Part shown: positions 1 to 5,504 of the stretch, piece after piece | How the letters are laid out: the number at the start of each line of letters is the position of its first letter | How positions within the stretch are numbered: the stretch's first letter is position 1 | From: Deltaproteobacteria bacterium | GTDB taxonomy: Bacteria; Desulfobacterota; Desulfuromonadia; Geobacterales; Pseudopelobacteraceae | Assembly (NCBI GenBank): GCA_030654645.1 | Contig: JAURXC010000369.1 | Coordinates: 1 to 6,246, forward strand | Length of the DNA: 6,246 nucleotides | Direction: 5' to 3' | Notes under the pieces: model-generated | Databases searched by the model: none | The model's input: only the letters and a program-made list of their open reading frames with translations | Told to the model about the DNA's origin: nothing | Position numbers and translations under genes: made by a program

Positions 1-1
1 T

Positions 2-1627
2 AGCCATGACAAAATGACCTGCCGGCTGAAGCTGTCAAGAAACGACAACCGGTCTATTTTTGTGCGCATCGAGGCCATGGCGGGTGAATCCGGCGACGAA
101 TGTTACGCTGCCCTGGTAGACATTACGCAACGCAAACTGGCTGACGTGGCCCTTCGTGAGAGTGAGTACAATCTGTCCAAAGCCCAATCGATGTCACATG
201 TAGGTTCTTGGCGGTCGGACCTTTTAACCGGTGAATTGCGAGTATCGGACGAACTGCTGCGCATCATGCGCCTGACCCGCGAAGAAGCAACACAGGAAAC
301 CTTCGCAAGCCTGATTCATCCGGAAGATATGGAGTCGGTCATGGCGCATCTTCGCCTGGGCGCTGAACTTGGTAACAGCTATGAAATTGAGCATCGCCTG
401 TTGCTCAGGGACGGAACTACCAAATGGGTCTATACGATTGTGGAACCTTCCGTCAATATTGCCAGGCAGGTTGTCAGGCTATACGGCACGACCCAGGACA
501 TAAGCGATCGAAAACGGTCCGAGGTCAGGCTGCGAAACAAGAAAAACGAGTTGCAAACCATATTCGATTCGGTCAACGATGGCGTCATCGTCTTTGACCA
601 CAACGGGCTGATACAGAATTTCAATCACATCTGCCCGCAATTCTTCCCGGAAAAGATACTTTCAGGGAGGAGTTGCCGGGATATTTTTCATCCGGAACTG
701 GCGGAATCACCGGACAGCTGTCCGGTGGAACTGGCCCTGCGCGGCGAGCGTGTGGAAACTTCGCTGGTTTCACCGCAGCATGGCAACAAGATCCGCTATA
801 TCGACGTTACGGCCAATCCGATACATGACGCGCTGGGGGAGAAGACCAGGGCTCTGGTCTTTTTCAGGGACGTGACACTTAAGAGACTGCAGGAACTGCA
901 GCTGATTCAGACCGACAAGATGTCCAGCATCGGTGTGCTGGCCACCGGCGTGGCCCATGAAATCAATAATCCGCTGACCTCGGTGGCGGGCTATGCCGAA
1001 GCCCTGTTGCGACGTTTCAGCGATGAGCCGGCTCTGCGCGAGAACAGGCTGCTGGATGTTTTTCCCAAATACCTTGAGGTCATCGTACGCGAGTCATACC
1101 AGTGCAAGAGGATCATCGGCAGTCTGCTGAATTTTGGAAGAAAGTCCAACGGCATCGTCGGCAGAGCGGAAATCAACGGAATACTGCTGGAGATTCTGGA
1201 ACTTCTGCAGCATCAGTCGAACTATGGAAATATCGAGGTAGTGACTAAACTGCTTGAAAACATACCGCTTATCCCTTGTGATCCTTCCGAACTTCGTCAA
1301 ATTTGCATGAACCTGCTGATAAATGCCTGCCATTCAATCAAGGATAAAGGTTTGGTTGAGATTTCAACGAAGCACTCAGTCGAAGAACAAGCAGTTTACA
1401 TACAGGTCCGCGACACCGGTTGCGGCATCGCCCAGGATGTGATCGACCGGATCTGGGATCCGTTTTTCACTACCAAGGAACCGGGCAAAGGCACCGGACT
1501 GGGACTTGCGCTGACCTACAATATTGTAAAACGGCTGGGAGGCGAAATCAGCGTCAAGAGCAACGTCGGTACAGGTTCGCAATTTACTGTGCGTTTACCA
1601 GTATGCCGCGGGCAAGAGAGTCATTAA
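2..1627 (+). CDS. Multi-PAS sensor histidine kinase, 5' partial
   Basis: The frame is open to the left edge, so the start lies outside. The ATG at 14 is probably internal, because it falls inside the end of a PAS domain. Counting from that ATG (537 residues), I see a PAC-type tail ending 'DITQRK' (36-41), a PAS_3-like domain (about 55-168, with 'IHPEDM' and ending 'DISDRKR'), and a third PAS (about 178-291). A HisKA dimerisation helix follows, with phospho-acceptor H315 in 'GVAHEINNPL'. The HATPase domain has N-box N433/N437, 'DTGCG' 467-471, 'FFTTK' 484-488 and 'GTGLGL' 493-498. The H-box resembles NtrB/ZraS-type kinases. No membrane segment is visible in this part. The third PAS carries three cysteines (C207, C221, C236), the last in 'SCPVE', which could bind a cofactor or metal; that is a guess. 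The gene downstream is convergent, so this is the last gene of its unit and any partner response regulator must lie upstream or elsewhere. The signal sensed is unknown. Confidence 0.95.
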   Translation, partial: SHDKMTCRLKLSRNDNRSIFVRIEAMAGESGDECYAALVDITQRKLADVALRESEYNLSKAQSMSHVGSWRSDLLTGELRVSDELLRIMRLTREEATQETFASLIHPEDMESVMAHLRLGAELGNSYEIEHRLLLRDGTTKWVYTIVEPSVNIARQVVRLYGTTQDISDRKRSEVRLRNKKNELQTIFDSVNDGVIVFDHNGLIQNFNHICPQFFPEKILSGRSCRDIFHPELAESPDSCPVELALRGERVETSLVSPQHGNKIRYIDVTANPIHDALGEKTRALVFFRDVTLKRLQELQLIQTDKMSSIGVLATGVAHEINNPLTSVAGYAEALLRRFSDEPALRENRLLDVFPKYLEVIVRESYQCKRIIGSLLNFGRKSNGIVGRAEINGILLEILELLQHQSNYGNIEVVTKLLENIPLIPCDPSELRQICMNLLINACHSIKDKGLVEISTKHSVEEQAVYIQVRDTGCGIAQDVIDRIWDPFFTTKEPGKGTGLGLALTYNIVKRLGGEISVKSNVGTGSQFTVRLPVCRGQESH

Positions 1628-1675
1628 CGGTTCGGGCTTTTGATCATTTGAAGTGCCCACAAAAACGGTGGCTGC

Positions 1676-1711
1676 AAAAAGCAAGGGCGACAAAAACAGT
1701 TGCCGCCCTGC
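1676..1711 (-). terminator. Intrinsic terminator of the MshEN-FN3 gene
   Basis: Read on the minus strand, AGGGCGGC (1709-1702) pairs with GTCGCCCT (1691-1684) as 8 bp with one G-T pair, around a 10-base loop. TGC and then five Ts (1680-1676) follow. It starts 34 bases past the TAA of the 560-residue gene. On the plus strand the same stem has an A-C mismatch and only a distant T run ('agaagtcattttt'), so it would terminate the kinase gene poorly, although it may still protect that transcript's 3' end. Confidence 0.75.
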
Positions 1712-1742
1712 AGAAGTCATTTTTAGATACCGCCGGTAATTT

Positions 1743-3425
1743 TCAAAGCCCGACAGTAGTATTATTCATCACTTTATTTATGATTACAATGACATCCGAA
1801 ACATCAATCTTCCCGTCAGGCTGAGACTTTCCGTTTACTATCGGCGCCACATCGCCATGAGCGAGCTGGCTTAATGTGGGGGAAACCTTGCCCACGGCGA
1901 TCTGAAGCGACAGCAGGGCATCCGAAATATCAACACCACCCATACCATTCACATTGCCATCTGCAGTTATTGGCAGATTATTTACCAATACCGAGCAGGC
2001 GCTTGTAGTTGCCACATTGTTCGCGGCATCATATGACTTTGCGGTCAAGGTGTGCGAACCGTTGGCCACGTTGGTAGTATTCCAGCTATAGCTGTATGGG
2101 GCCACGTTTCCCGCATACAGCAGCACCCCGTCATTATAGAACTCAACCTTGCTGACTCCGACATTGTCAGAGGAAGCGGCAGTGATTGTCACGGTACCGC
2201 TGACTTCCGCGCCGACCGTGGGAGCCGTCAATGACACGGTGGGGGCAGTGGTGTCCTTAACCACGGTAACACTGACAGTGCTGGATTGGCCGATGTTTCC
2301 TGCGGCATCATAAGCCTTGGCCATCAAGGTATAGGCTCCCGGCGCCAGAGGAGTCGTATCCCACGAATAGACATAAGGAACCGCCACGTTAGTTGCCACC
2401 AACTGGTTATTGACGTAATACTCGACCTTGCTGACGCCAACGTTGTCGGATGCATTGACATTTACGAAGACGGTTCCGTTCACGTTGATTGTGTCAGATG
2501 GAGAGGATATGGCAACCGTTGGCGGAAGCTGCTCGTCAACGGTGATGACATTGGAATAAGAGCCTTCAATATTGGATGTATTGTATGCAGTTACCGCGAA
2601 ATTATAGGATTTGTCCGGATCAAGTCCGGTGATGGTTGCAGTAGTATGATTTTGAACATCGATCGTAGTCCCGTCACTCAGCGCCGCGGAACCGGAGCTG
2701 TAATGCACCTTGTAACCTGCCAGGTCAGCTTCGGTGTTGGGATCCCACTGCAGAGCGACATCCAGCGCCTGGCCAGTGCCGCTCATGCCAAGCGAAAGAA
2801 TGGCGGCGAGCGCGGCATTAACCAGCATCTTCTGCAAGTGCATGCCGTACTTTACAAGTCCCGGGCGGACATAACCCTCTTCCACCAACACTTTTCCAAG
2901 CTTCTTATGAGAAACAGACTGTTTGCAGAGAGCATCATCAAGCTGAGCACGAGAGATATAGCCTGTTGAAACAAGCAGTTCTCCGAGCCGGAGAGGACTG
3001 TCCGAGGTCTTGGGCTCGGAACTCTGGTGCTTCTGAAAGTCGAGCAGTGCGGCAAGTTGCTGTTCCGTCAACATCCCGAGACGTTTAAAAACCTCGCCAA
3101 GTTTATCACCGCTCCTCTTTTGTTCGGCAATGGCCTGGTCAAGCTGTTTTGCGGATATGTGCCCCGAATGCACCAGCAAAGCACCGAGCAATTGTCGTTC
3201 ACCAGCGGCAATCTTTACAGCATCGTCCAGATGACAGAGATGTTCCTGTACTTGAAGCGGAACTTTGACGTCCCGCTCGCTGAGTACTCCCATCCTGACC
3301 AGCACCTGCCCCAACAGCTCCTTGGTGCGCCTTTGTTCTTCCAAAGCACGATCAAGATCTTTATTTGACAGGAAGTGGCCGTCCAACAAGATCTGTCCAA
3401 TATGGCGTTTTATCAGCTGTACCAT
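1743..3425 (-). CDS. Triple MshEN-like / membrane segment / FN3-Ig-Ig-dockerin surface protein
   Basis: The protein has 560 residues. The ATG at 3425 is chosen because AGGAG (3439-3435) lies 9 bases upstream and a promoter precedes it. Residues 8-60, 79-131 and 146-198 are three copies of a two-motif unit. Each has 24 residues ('xLGxxLVxxGxxxxxxLDxAxxxQ'), a 5-residue spacer and 24 more, which is the MshEN/T2SSE_N pattern known as a c-di-GMP receptor fold. Copy 3 keeps the leading RLG; copies 1 and 2 start HIG and LLG. A hydrophobic stretch (200-214) with lysines before it and 'GTGQA' after it looks like a signal anchor or cleavable signal. Next come FN3 (about 222-297, 'LQWDPNTEADLAGYKV'), two related Ig-like domains (301-389, 395-482) and a dockerin-like tail (488-555) with two Asp/Asn-rich calcium-type loops. 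No GspE/PilB ATPase domain is present. Inferred role: a membrane-tethered or exported adhesin-like protein with a cytoplasmic nucleotide-responsive head. Ligand and partner are unknown. Confidence 0.9.
   Translation of the reverse strand: MVQLIKRHIGQILLDGHFLSNKDLDRALEEQRRTKELLGQVLVRMGVLSERDVKVPLQVQEHLCHLDDAVKIAAGERQLLGALLVHSGHISAKQLDQAIAEQKRSGDKLGEVFKRLGMLTEQQLAALLDFQKHQSSEPKTSDSPLRLGELLVSTGYISRAQLDDALCKQSVSHKKLGKVLVEEGYVRPGLVKYGMHLQKMLVNAALAAILSLGMSGTGQALDVALQWDPNTEADLAGYKVHYSSGSAALSDGTTIDVQNHTTATITGLDPDKSYNFAVTAYNTSNIEGSYSNVITVDEQLPPTVAISSPSDTINVNGTVFVNVNASDNVGVSKVEYYVNNQLVATNVAVPYVYSWDTTPLAPGAYTLMAKAYDAAGNIGQSSTVSVTVVKDTTAPTVSLTAPTVGAEVSGTVTITAASSDNVGVSKVEFYNDGVLLYAGNVAPYSYSWNTTNVANGSHTLTAKSYDAANNVATTSACSVLVNNLPITADGNVNGMGGVDISDALLSLQIAVGKVSPTLSQLAHGDVAPIVNGKSQPDGKIDVSDVIVIINKVMNNTTVGL
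1980..2525 (-). repeat. Two tandem Ig-like domain repeats within the surface protein
   Basis: Residues 301-389 and 395-482 are duplicated Ig-like units. Both contain 'SDNVGVSKVE', then 'PY.YSW.TT', then 'G..TL.AK.YDAA.N'. At DNA level the 'accttgctgac.cc.ac.ttgtc.ga' block is found in both (about 2144 and 2424). This indicates internal duplication followed by divergence. Such stalk domains usually act as extracellular spacers or adhesion modules. Confidence 0.85.
2766..2843 (-). other. Internal signal-peptide-like / transmembrane segment
   Basis: Codons 195-220 of the surface protein encode M-H-L-Q-K followed by an Ala/Leu/Ile-rich core and 'GTGQA', which fits a signal peptidase I site after A220 (small residues at -3 and -1). 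Positive charges lie on the N-terminal side and the next charge is D222, which predicts N-inside, C-outside. Two in-frame ATGs (2843 and 2828) could start a shorter secreted form, but neither has a convincing ribosome binding site; 'GCAGAAG' before the second is weak. Whether the segment is cleaved or stays as an anchor cannot be told from sequence. Confidence 0.6.
2832..3404 (-). repeat. Three tandem MshEN-type two-motif repeats
   Basis: Six 24-residue motifs occur as three pairs, at residues 8-31/37-60, 79-102/108-131 and 146-169/175-198. The in-pair spacers are RRTKE, KRSGD and SVSHK, five residues each. Linkers between pairs are 18 and 14 residues. Every motif has G at position 3 and at position 9 or 10 and ends in Q. 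The pattern matches published descriptions of the MshEN domain as I remember them, including the 5-residue spacer. Confidence 0.8.
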
Positions 3426-3469
3426 AACGGGTGACTCCTATACCAATCAGGACATGTTTTCTGCTCCAA

Positions 3470-3497
3470 ACTATACCATTAATACCCTGTTTTTCAA
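3470..3497 (-). promoter_or_regulatory. Sigma70-like promoter of the MshEN-FN3 gene
   Basis: On the minus strand, TTGAAA (3497-3492), a 16-base spacer and TATAGT (3475-3470) fit a sigma70 promoter with close matches to both boxes. The predicted transcript would start near 3463 and have a leader of about 38 bases, which contains the AGGAG at 3439-3435. Confidence 0.6.
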
Positions 3498-3691
3498 AAG
3501 AAATATCTAATCAGCAAAATTTTCGTAAACAGATTTAATCATCGCAAACATAAATCTGCTGGCACGCAATATAACAACCGGAAGAGTACAGATTCATAGG
3601 GTACATTCTGATTATGCACGGTAAGATGTTTGATGTGTTCAGCATTATCAGACTGATTTTAGTAATTAATTTTATGCCTGTCAGCCAAACA

Positions 3692-3718
3692 TTGACTACA
3701 CCTTCAACATGATATATT
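3692..3718 (+). promoter_or_regulatory. Candidate promoter of the MucR-like gene
   Basis: TTGACT (3692-3697) is followed after 15 bases by TATATT (3713-3718). The alternative -10 TATTAC (3715-3720) gives a 17-base spacer with a poorer match. Either choice leaves an untranslated leader of roughly 115 bases before the ATG at 3841. Spacing or box quality is imperfect in both cases, and AT-rich DNA produces chance matches. Confidence 0.4.
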
Positions 3719-3808
3719 ACTTGCGGAGAACAAAGGCTACTTGAATTTTTATTTAACAAACACAAACAAATATAAGTTTCAAACAACAATTCCATGATGT
3801 TTACAGTG

Positions 3809-3822
3809 TTGATTTCAATCAA
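3809..3822. repeat. Short inverted repeat next to the MucR-like start
   Basis: TTGATT-TC-AATCAA is a perfect 6-bp dyad with a 2-base centre. It ends 3 bases before the GGAGG ribosome binding site of the regulator gene. A 2-base loop makes it unlikely as an RNA hairpin, so if functional it would be a DNA operator, for example for autorepression. A dyad of this size can arise by chance in AT-rich DNA. Confidence 0.35.
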
Positions 3823-3840
3823 AATGGAGGTAACAAGAAA

Positions 3841-4284
3841 ATGGCAACATTATCAGAACTGACAGTACAGGTTTTAACCGCACGCCTGGCCAGAAAAGAG
3901 ATGACTCTTGATGAACTACAAAAGGAGATGGTTGCGGTCAGCAACATGATCAAAGCTATCGATGACGGTACAATCCAGGAACCTGCGCAAGACCTTCCAA
4001 TTGAAGAAGTAAAACCGGTTAAAATCAATTTCAAGAAAGTCTTCAAGGATGACGAGGTTATCTGCCTGATCTGCAACAAGAGCTTCACAACCCTTAAAAG
4101 GCATCTAAACCAGGTACATCAGTTGTCAGACAAGGAATACAGGAAACAGTTCGGAATACCGTCAAATCAGCCGCTTGTGGCAAGATCCTATTCCGAAAAG
4201 AAAAAAGCAGACGCTGTCAAAAACAATCTGGGAGCAAAGATGCAGGCCGGCAGAAGAAAAAAGGGAACTGCTGCTACGAAGTAA
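3841..4284 (+). CDS. MucR/Ros-family zinc-finger transcriptional regulator
   Basis: The protein has 147 residues, with ATG preceded by GGAGG (3826-3830) at 10 bases. The N-terminal helical part (4-40, 'SELTVQVLTARL...') matches the family's oligomerisation region. The zinc finger is C75-x2-C78-x9-H88-x4-H93, the same Cys2His2 spacing as Agrobacterium Ros. 'LSDKEYRKQFGIP' (95-107) and 'YSEKKK' follow, as in Ros/MucR ('MTPEEYR..W.LP', 'YAE.R'). The C-terminus is Lys/Arg-rich, ending 'GRRKKGTAATK'. Family members bind AT-rich promoters and act mostly as repressors or H-NS-like organisers of exopolysaccharide, motility and virulence genes, often repressing themselves. The gene is divergent from the FN3/Ig surface protein and upstream of a YjfB-like gene, so both are candidate targets. 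Its own targets cannot be read from the sequence. Confidence 0.92.
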   Translation: MATLSELTVQVLTARLARKEMTLDELQKEMVAVSNMIKAIDDGTIQEPAQDLPIEEVKPVKINFKKVFKDDEVICLICNKSFTTLKRHLNQVHQLSDKEYRKQFGIPSNQPLVARSYSEKKKADAVKNNLGAKMQAGRRKKGTAATK

Positions 4285-4290
4285 CGACTG

Positions 4291-4334
4291 CTGAAAGTAA
4301 GGACCGGCGTCAACCGCCGCTACTGCCATTTCAG
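4291..4334 (+). other. Possible RNA stem-loop between the MucR-like and YjfB-like genes
   Basis: CTGAAA (4291-4296) pairs with TTTCAG (4329-4334), GTA (4297-4299) with TAC (4321-4323), and CGGCG (4305-4309) with CGCCG (4315-4319) around a TCAAC loop. This gives an interrupted hairpin 7 bases after the regulator's stop codon. There is no T run, so it is not a standard terminator. It could stabilise the 3' end or act in the leader of the next gene. I do not recognise a known riboswitch, and chance pairing is possible. Confidence 0.3.
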
Positions 4335-4401
4335 GTAATAGATGCCGCGCTCAATTTCGCACTTGCATTCATGCCACGTTCTGCGATATTTTAAACAAGA
4401 C

Positions 4402-4409
4402 AGGAGGTG
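4402..4409 (+). promoter_or_regulatory. Ribosome binding site fixing the YjfB-like start
   Basis: AGGAGGTG is a near-perfect Shine-Dalgarno sequence whose GGAGG core ends 6 bases before the ATG at 4414. It selects this start over the in-frame ATG at 4342, which would add 24 residues unlike the family and lacks a binding site. Confidence 0.85.
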
Positions 4410-4413
4410 TATT

Positions 4414-4611
4414 ATGGATATAAGTTCAGTCGCGGGATCTTCCCTGCTTTACAGGGCGGAACAGACCCAACAGGCAGTTTCCACTAGCATGATGAAACAG
4501 GCGGCAGAGCAGCAGAATCAGGTGGCCAATCTGCTAGCCCAGAATGCCCAGCAGGCTCCTCAACCAACTTCAAAGAGCGGCAACAGCTTCAGTTTTTCAA
4601 CTTACGCGTAG
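4414..4611 (+). CDS. Small YjfB-like putative motility protein
   Basis: The protein has 65 residues and begins 'MDISSVAGSS', followed by an Ala/Gln-rich helical middle ('TQQAVSTSMMKQAAEQQNQV') with no membrane segment, signal peptide or cysteine, and a Ser-rich tail. The MDI start, the length of about 60, the 'VS..MMK.A...Q' helix and the tail resemble the YjfB_motility family, named after Bacillus subtilis YjfB and common beside flagellar or chemotaxis genes. Its biochemical role is unknown. It follows the MucR-like gene by 129 bases, so it may be cotranscribed with that gene or have its own weak promoter; TTGCAT (4363) and GATATT (4385) are poor boxes. A strong terminator follows directly, so it ends its transcript. 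The family call rests on short sequence and is moderate; the gene itself is well supported by its binding site and terminator. Confidence 0.75.
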   Translation: MDISSVAGSSLLYRAEQTQQAVSTSMMKQAAEQQNQVANLLAQNAQQAPQPTSKSGNSFSFSTYA

Positions 4612-4635
4612 GATTGTATTTACCCACTTTTCGAG

Positions 4636-4663
4636 GGCCGGCCAATTTGGTCGGCCTTTTTTT
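4636..4663 (+). terminator. Strong intrinsic terminator after the YjfB-like gene
   Basis: GGCCGGCC (4636-4643), loop AATTT and GGTCGGCC (4649-4656) form an 8-bp GC-rich stem with one G-T pair, followed directly by seven Ts (4657-4663). The T run touches the stop codon of the convergent lipA (4662-4664), so the two units end on top of each other. On the minus strand the hairpin lacks a T run, so lipA termination there would be weaker. Confidence 0.92.
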
Positions 4664-5504
4664 ATGCATACTGCGCGGCATGGTATGAACTACGGACATA
4701 GGGCCCGCTCTCAACATGCAAGAAACCTGATTCCAAAGCAGCTCGCTGCAACTCCCCGAACCGTTCCGGAGTAACAAATTCCTGCACGGGATAATGTGCG
4801 CGACTGGGAGCCAGGTATTGGCCGATACTGAGATAATCGCACCCCACACTCCTCAGGTCCCGGAATACCTCCAGCACATCCAGTTCCACCTCTCCCATCC
4901 CCAACATGATACCAGACTTGGTTTTTATCTCAGGAGCCAGTTCCTTGGAGTTTTTCAGCACTTCCAGCGACCGGCGGTAATCGGCTCCACTACGGATATG
5001 GTAGAGACACGGAACTGTTTCAACGTTGTGGGCAATAATGTCGGGGCGGCTCAACGCAACCACAGCCAGACTGGCTATATCCCCCTGCATGTCCGGGACC
5101 AGCAGTTCGATTCTGGTACCCGGCGACTCTTTGCGAATGGCGCTCACCGTGGCGGCATAGACAGCGGCACCTCCGTCAGACAGGTCATCACGGGTGGGGC
5201 TGGTGATAACAGCGTGAGACAGTTTCAAACGGCAGACGGCTTCGGCTACCCGCCCCGGTTCATCATGATCGACCGGCAACGGCGCCTGTTTTTCAACATT
5301 GCAGAAAGAACAGAGGCGGGTGCAGTTCCTGCCGAGGATCAGAAAGGTGGCCTGTCCACAGCTGAAACATTCGGAAATATTGGGACAGAGCGCCTGTTGA
5401 CAAACCGTATTCAGGCGCAACTCACCCAGAAGCTTGCGCATTCCGGCCTGGTCACCCGGATTGGCCCGTTTTCTCAGCCATTCGGGCTTTCTTTGAATCT
5501 TCAA
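4662..5504 (-). CDS. lipA: Lipoyl synthase (radical SAM)
   Basis: The protein has 280 residues. LipA inserts two sulfur atoms at C6 and C8 of octanoyl groups carried on E2 or GcvH lipoyl domains, giving lipoate. The auxiliary-cluster motif is C35-x4-C40-x5-C46 and the radical SAM motif is C61-x3-C65-x2-C68. The C-terminal 'RSSY' (271-274) contains the serine ligand of the auxiliary cluster. 'PEWLRKR' near the start and 'GQYLAPSRAHYPV' later are also typical. The start is TTG at 5504: it keeps the conserved 'KPEWLRKR' segment, has GGGGAGGG just upstream, and overlaps the stop of the preceding gene as TTGA. The next internal ATG (residue 22) would remove conserved sequence. The overlap implies translational coupling with the upstream acyltransferase or ligase gene. 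Its 3' end abuts the terminator of the convergent small gene. All key residues are present, so it should be active. Confidence 0.97.
   Translation of the reverse strand: MKIQRKPEWLRKRANPGDQAGMRKLLGELRLNTVCQQALCPNISECFSCGQATFLILGRNCTRLCSFCNVEKQAPLPVDHDEPGRVAEAVCRLKLSHAVITSPTRDDLSDGGAAVYAATVSAIRKESPGTRIELLVPDMQGDIASLAVVALSRPDIIAHNVETVPCLYHIRSGADYRRSLEVLKNSKELAPEIKTKSGIMLGMGEVELDVLEVFRDLRSVGCDYLSIGQYLAPSRAHYPVQEFVTPERFGELQRAALESGFLHVESGPYVRSSYHAAQYA

Larger units (their letters stand above)
3426..3840. other. AT-rich divergent intergenic region
   Basis: These 415 bases lie between divergent start codons and are clearly richer in A/T than the flanking genes. They hold the minus-strand promoter (3470-3497), a plus-strand promoter candidate (3692-3718), an 11-base dyad ATCAGACTGAT (3647-3657) and a dyad close to the downstream start (3809-3822). 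The only sizeable open frame (minus, 3535-3822) starts with TTG, has no ribosome binding site and resembles no family I know. I see no tRNA or recognisable riboswitch. Ros/MucR proteins are known to bind AT-rich DNA, so this is a plausible target of the regulator encoded at 3841. Confidence 0.6.

Noticed and set aside
2286..2969. Open frame of 227 codons on the plus strand opposite the FN3/Ig gene
   Set aside because: It is antisense to recognisable domains and shows no family features or binding site of its own.
3535..3822. 95-codon minus-strand frame in the intergenic region
   Set aside because: TTG start, no ribosome binding site upstream, Cys/Ile-rich translation typical of AT-rich non-coding DNA, and it would cover the promoter region of the MucR-like gene.
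4363..4390. Sigma28 or sigma54 promoter before the YjfB-like gene
   Set aside because: 'TGCGATAT' shares a CGATA core with sigma28 -10 sites but there is no TAAA at the right distance. No GG-N10-GC pair fits sigma54.
4342..4413. Upstream ATG extending the YjfB-like gene by 24 residues
   Set aside because: The extension is unlike the family and has no binding site, while the ATG at 4414 has a near-perfect one and gives the family's MDI start.
4285..4413. c-di-GMP (GEMM) riboswitch, considered because of the nearby MshEN protein
   Set aside because: The conserved GEMM segments are absent both here and in the short leader of the MshEN gene.
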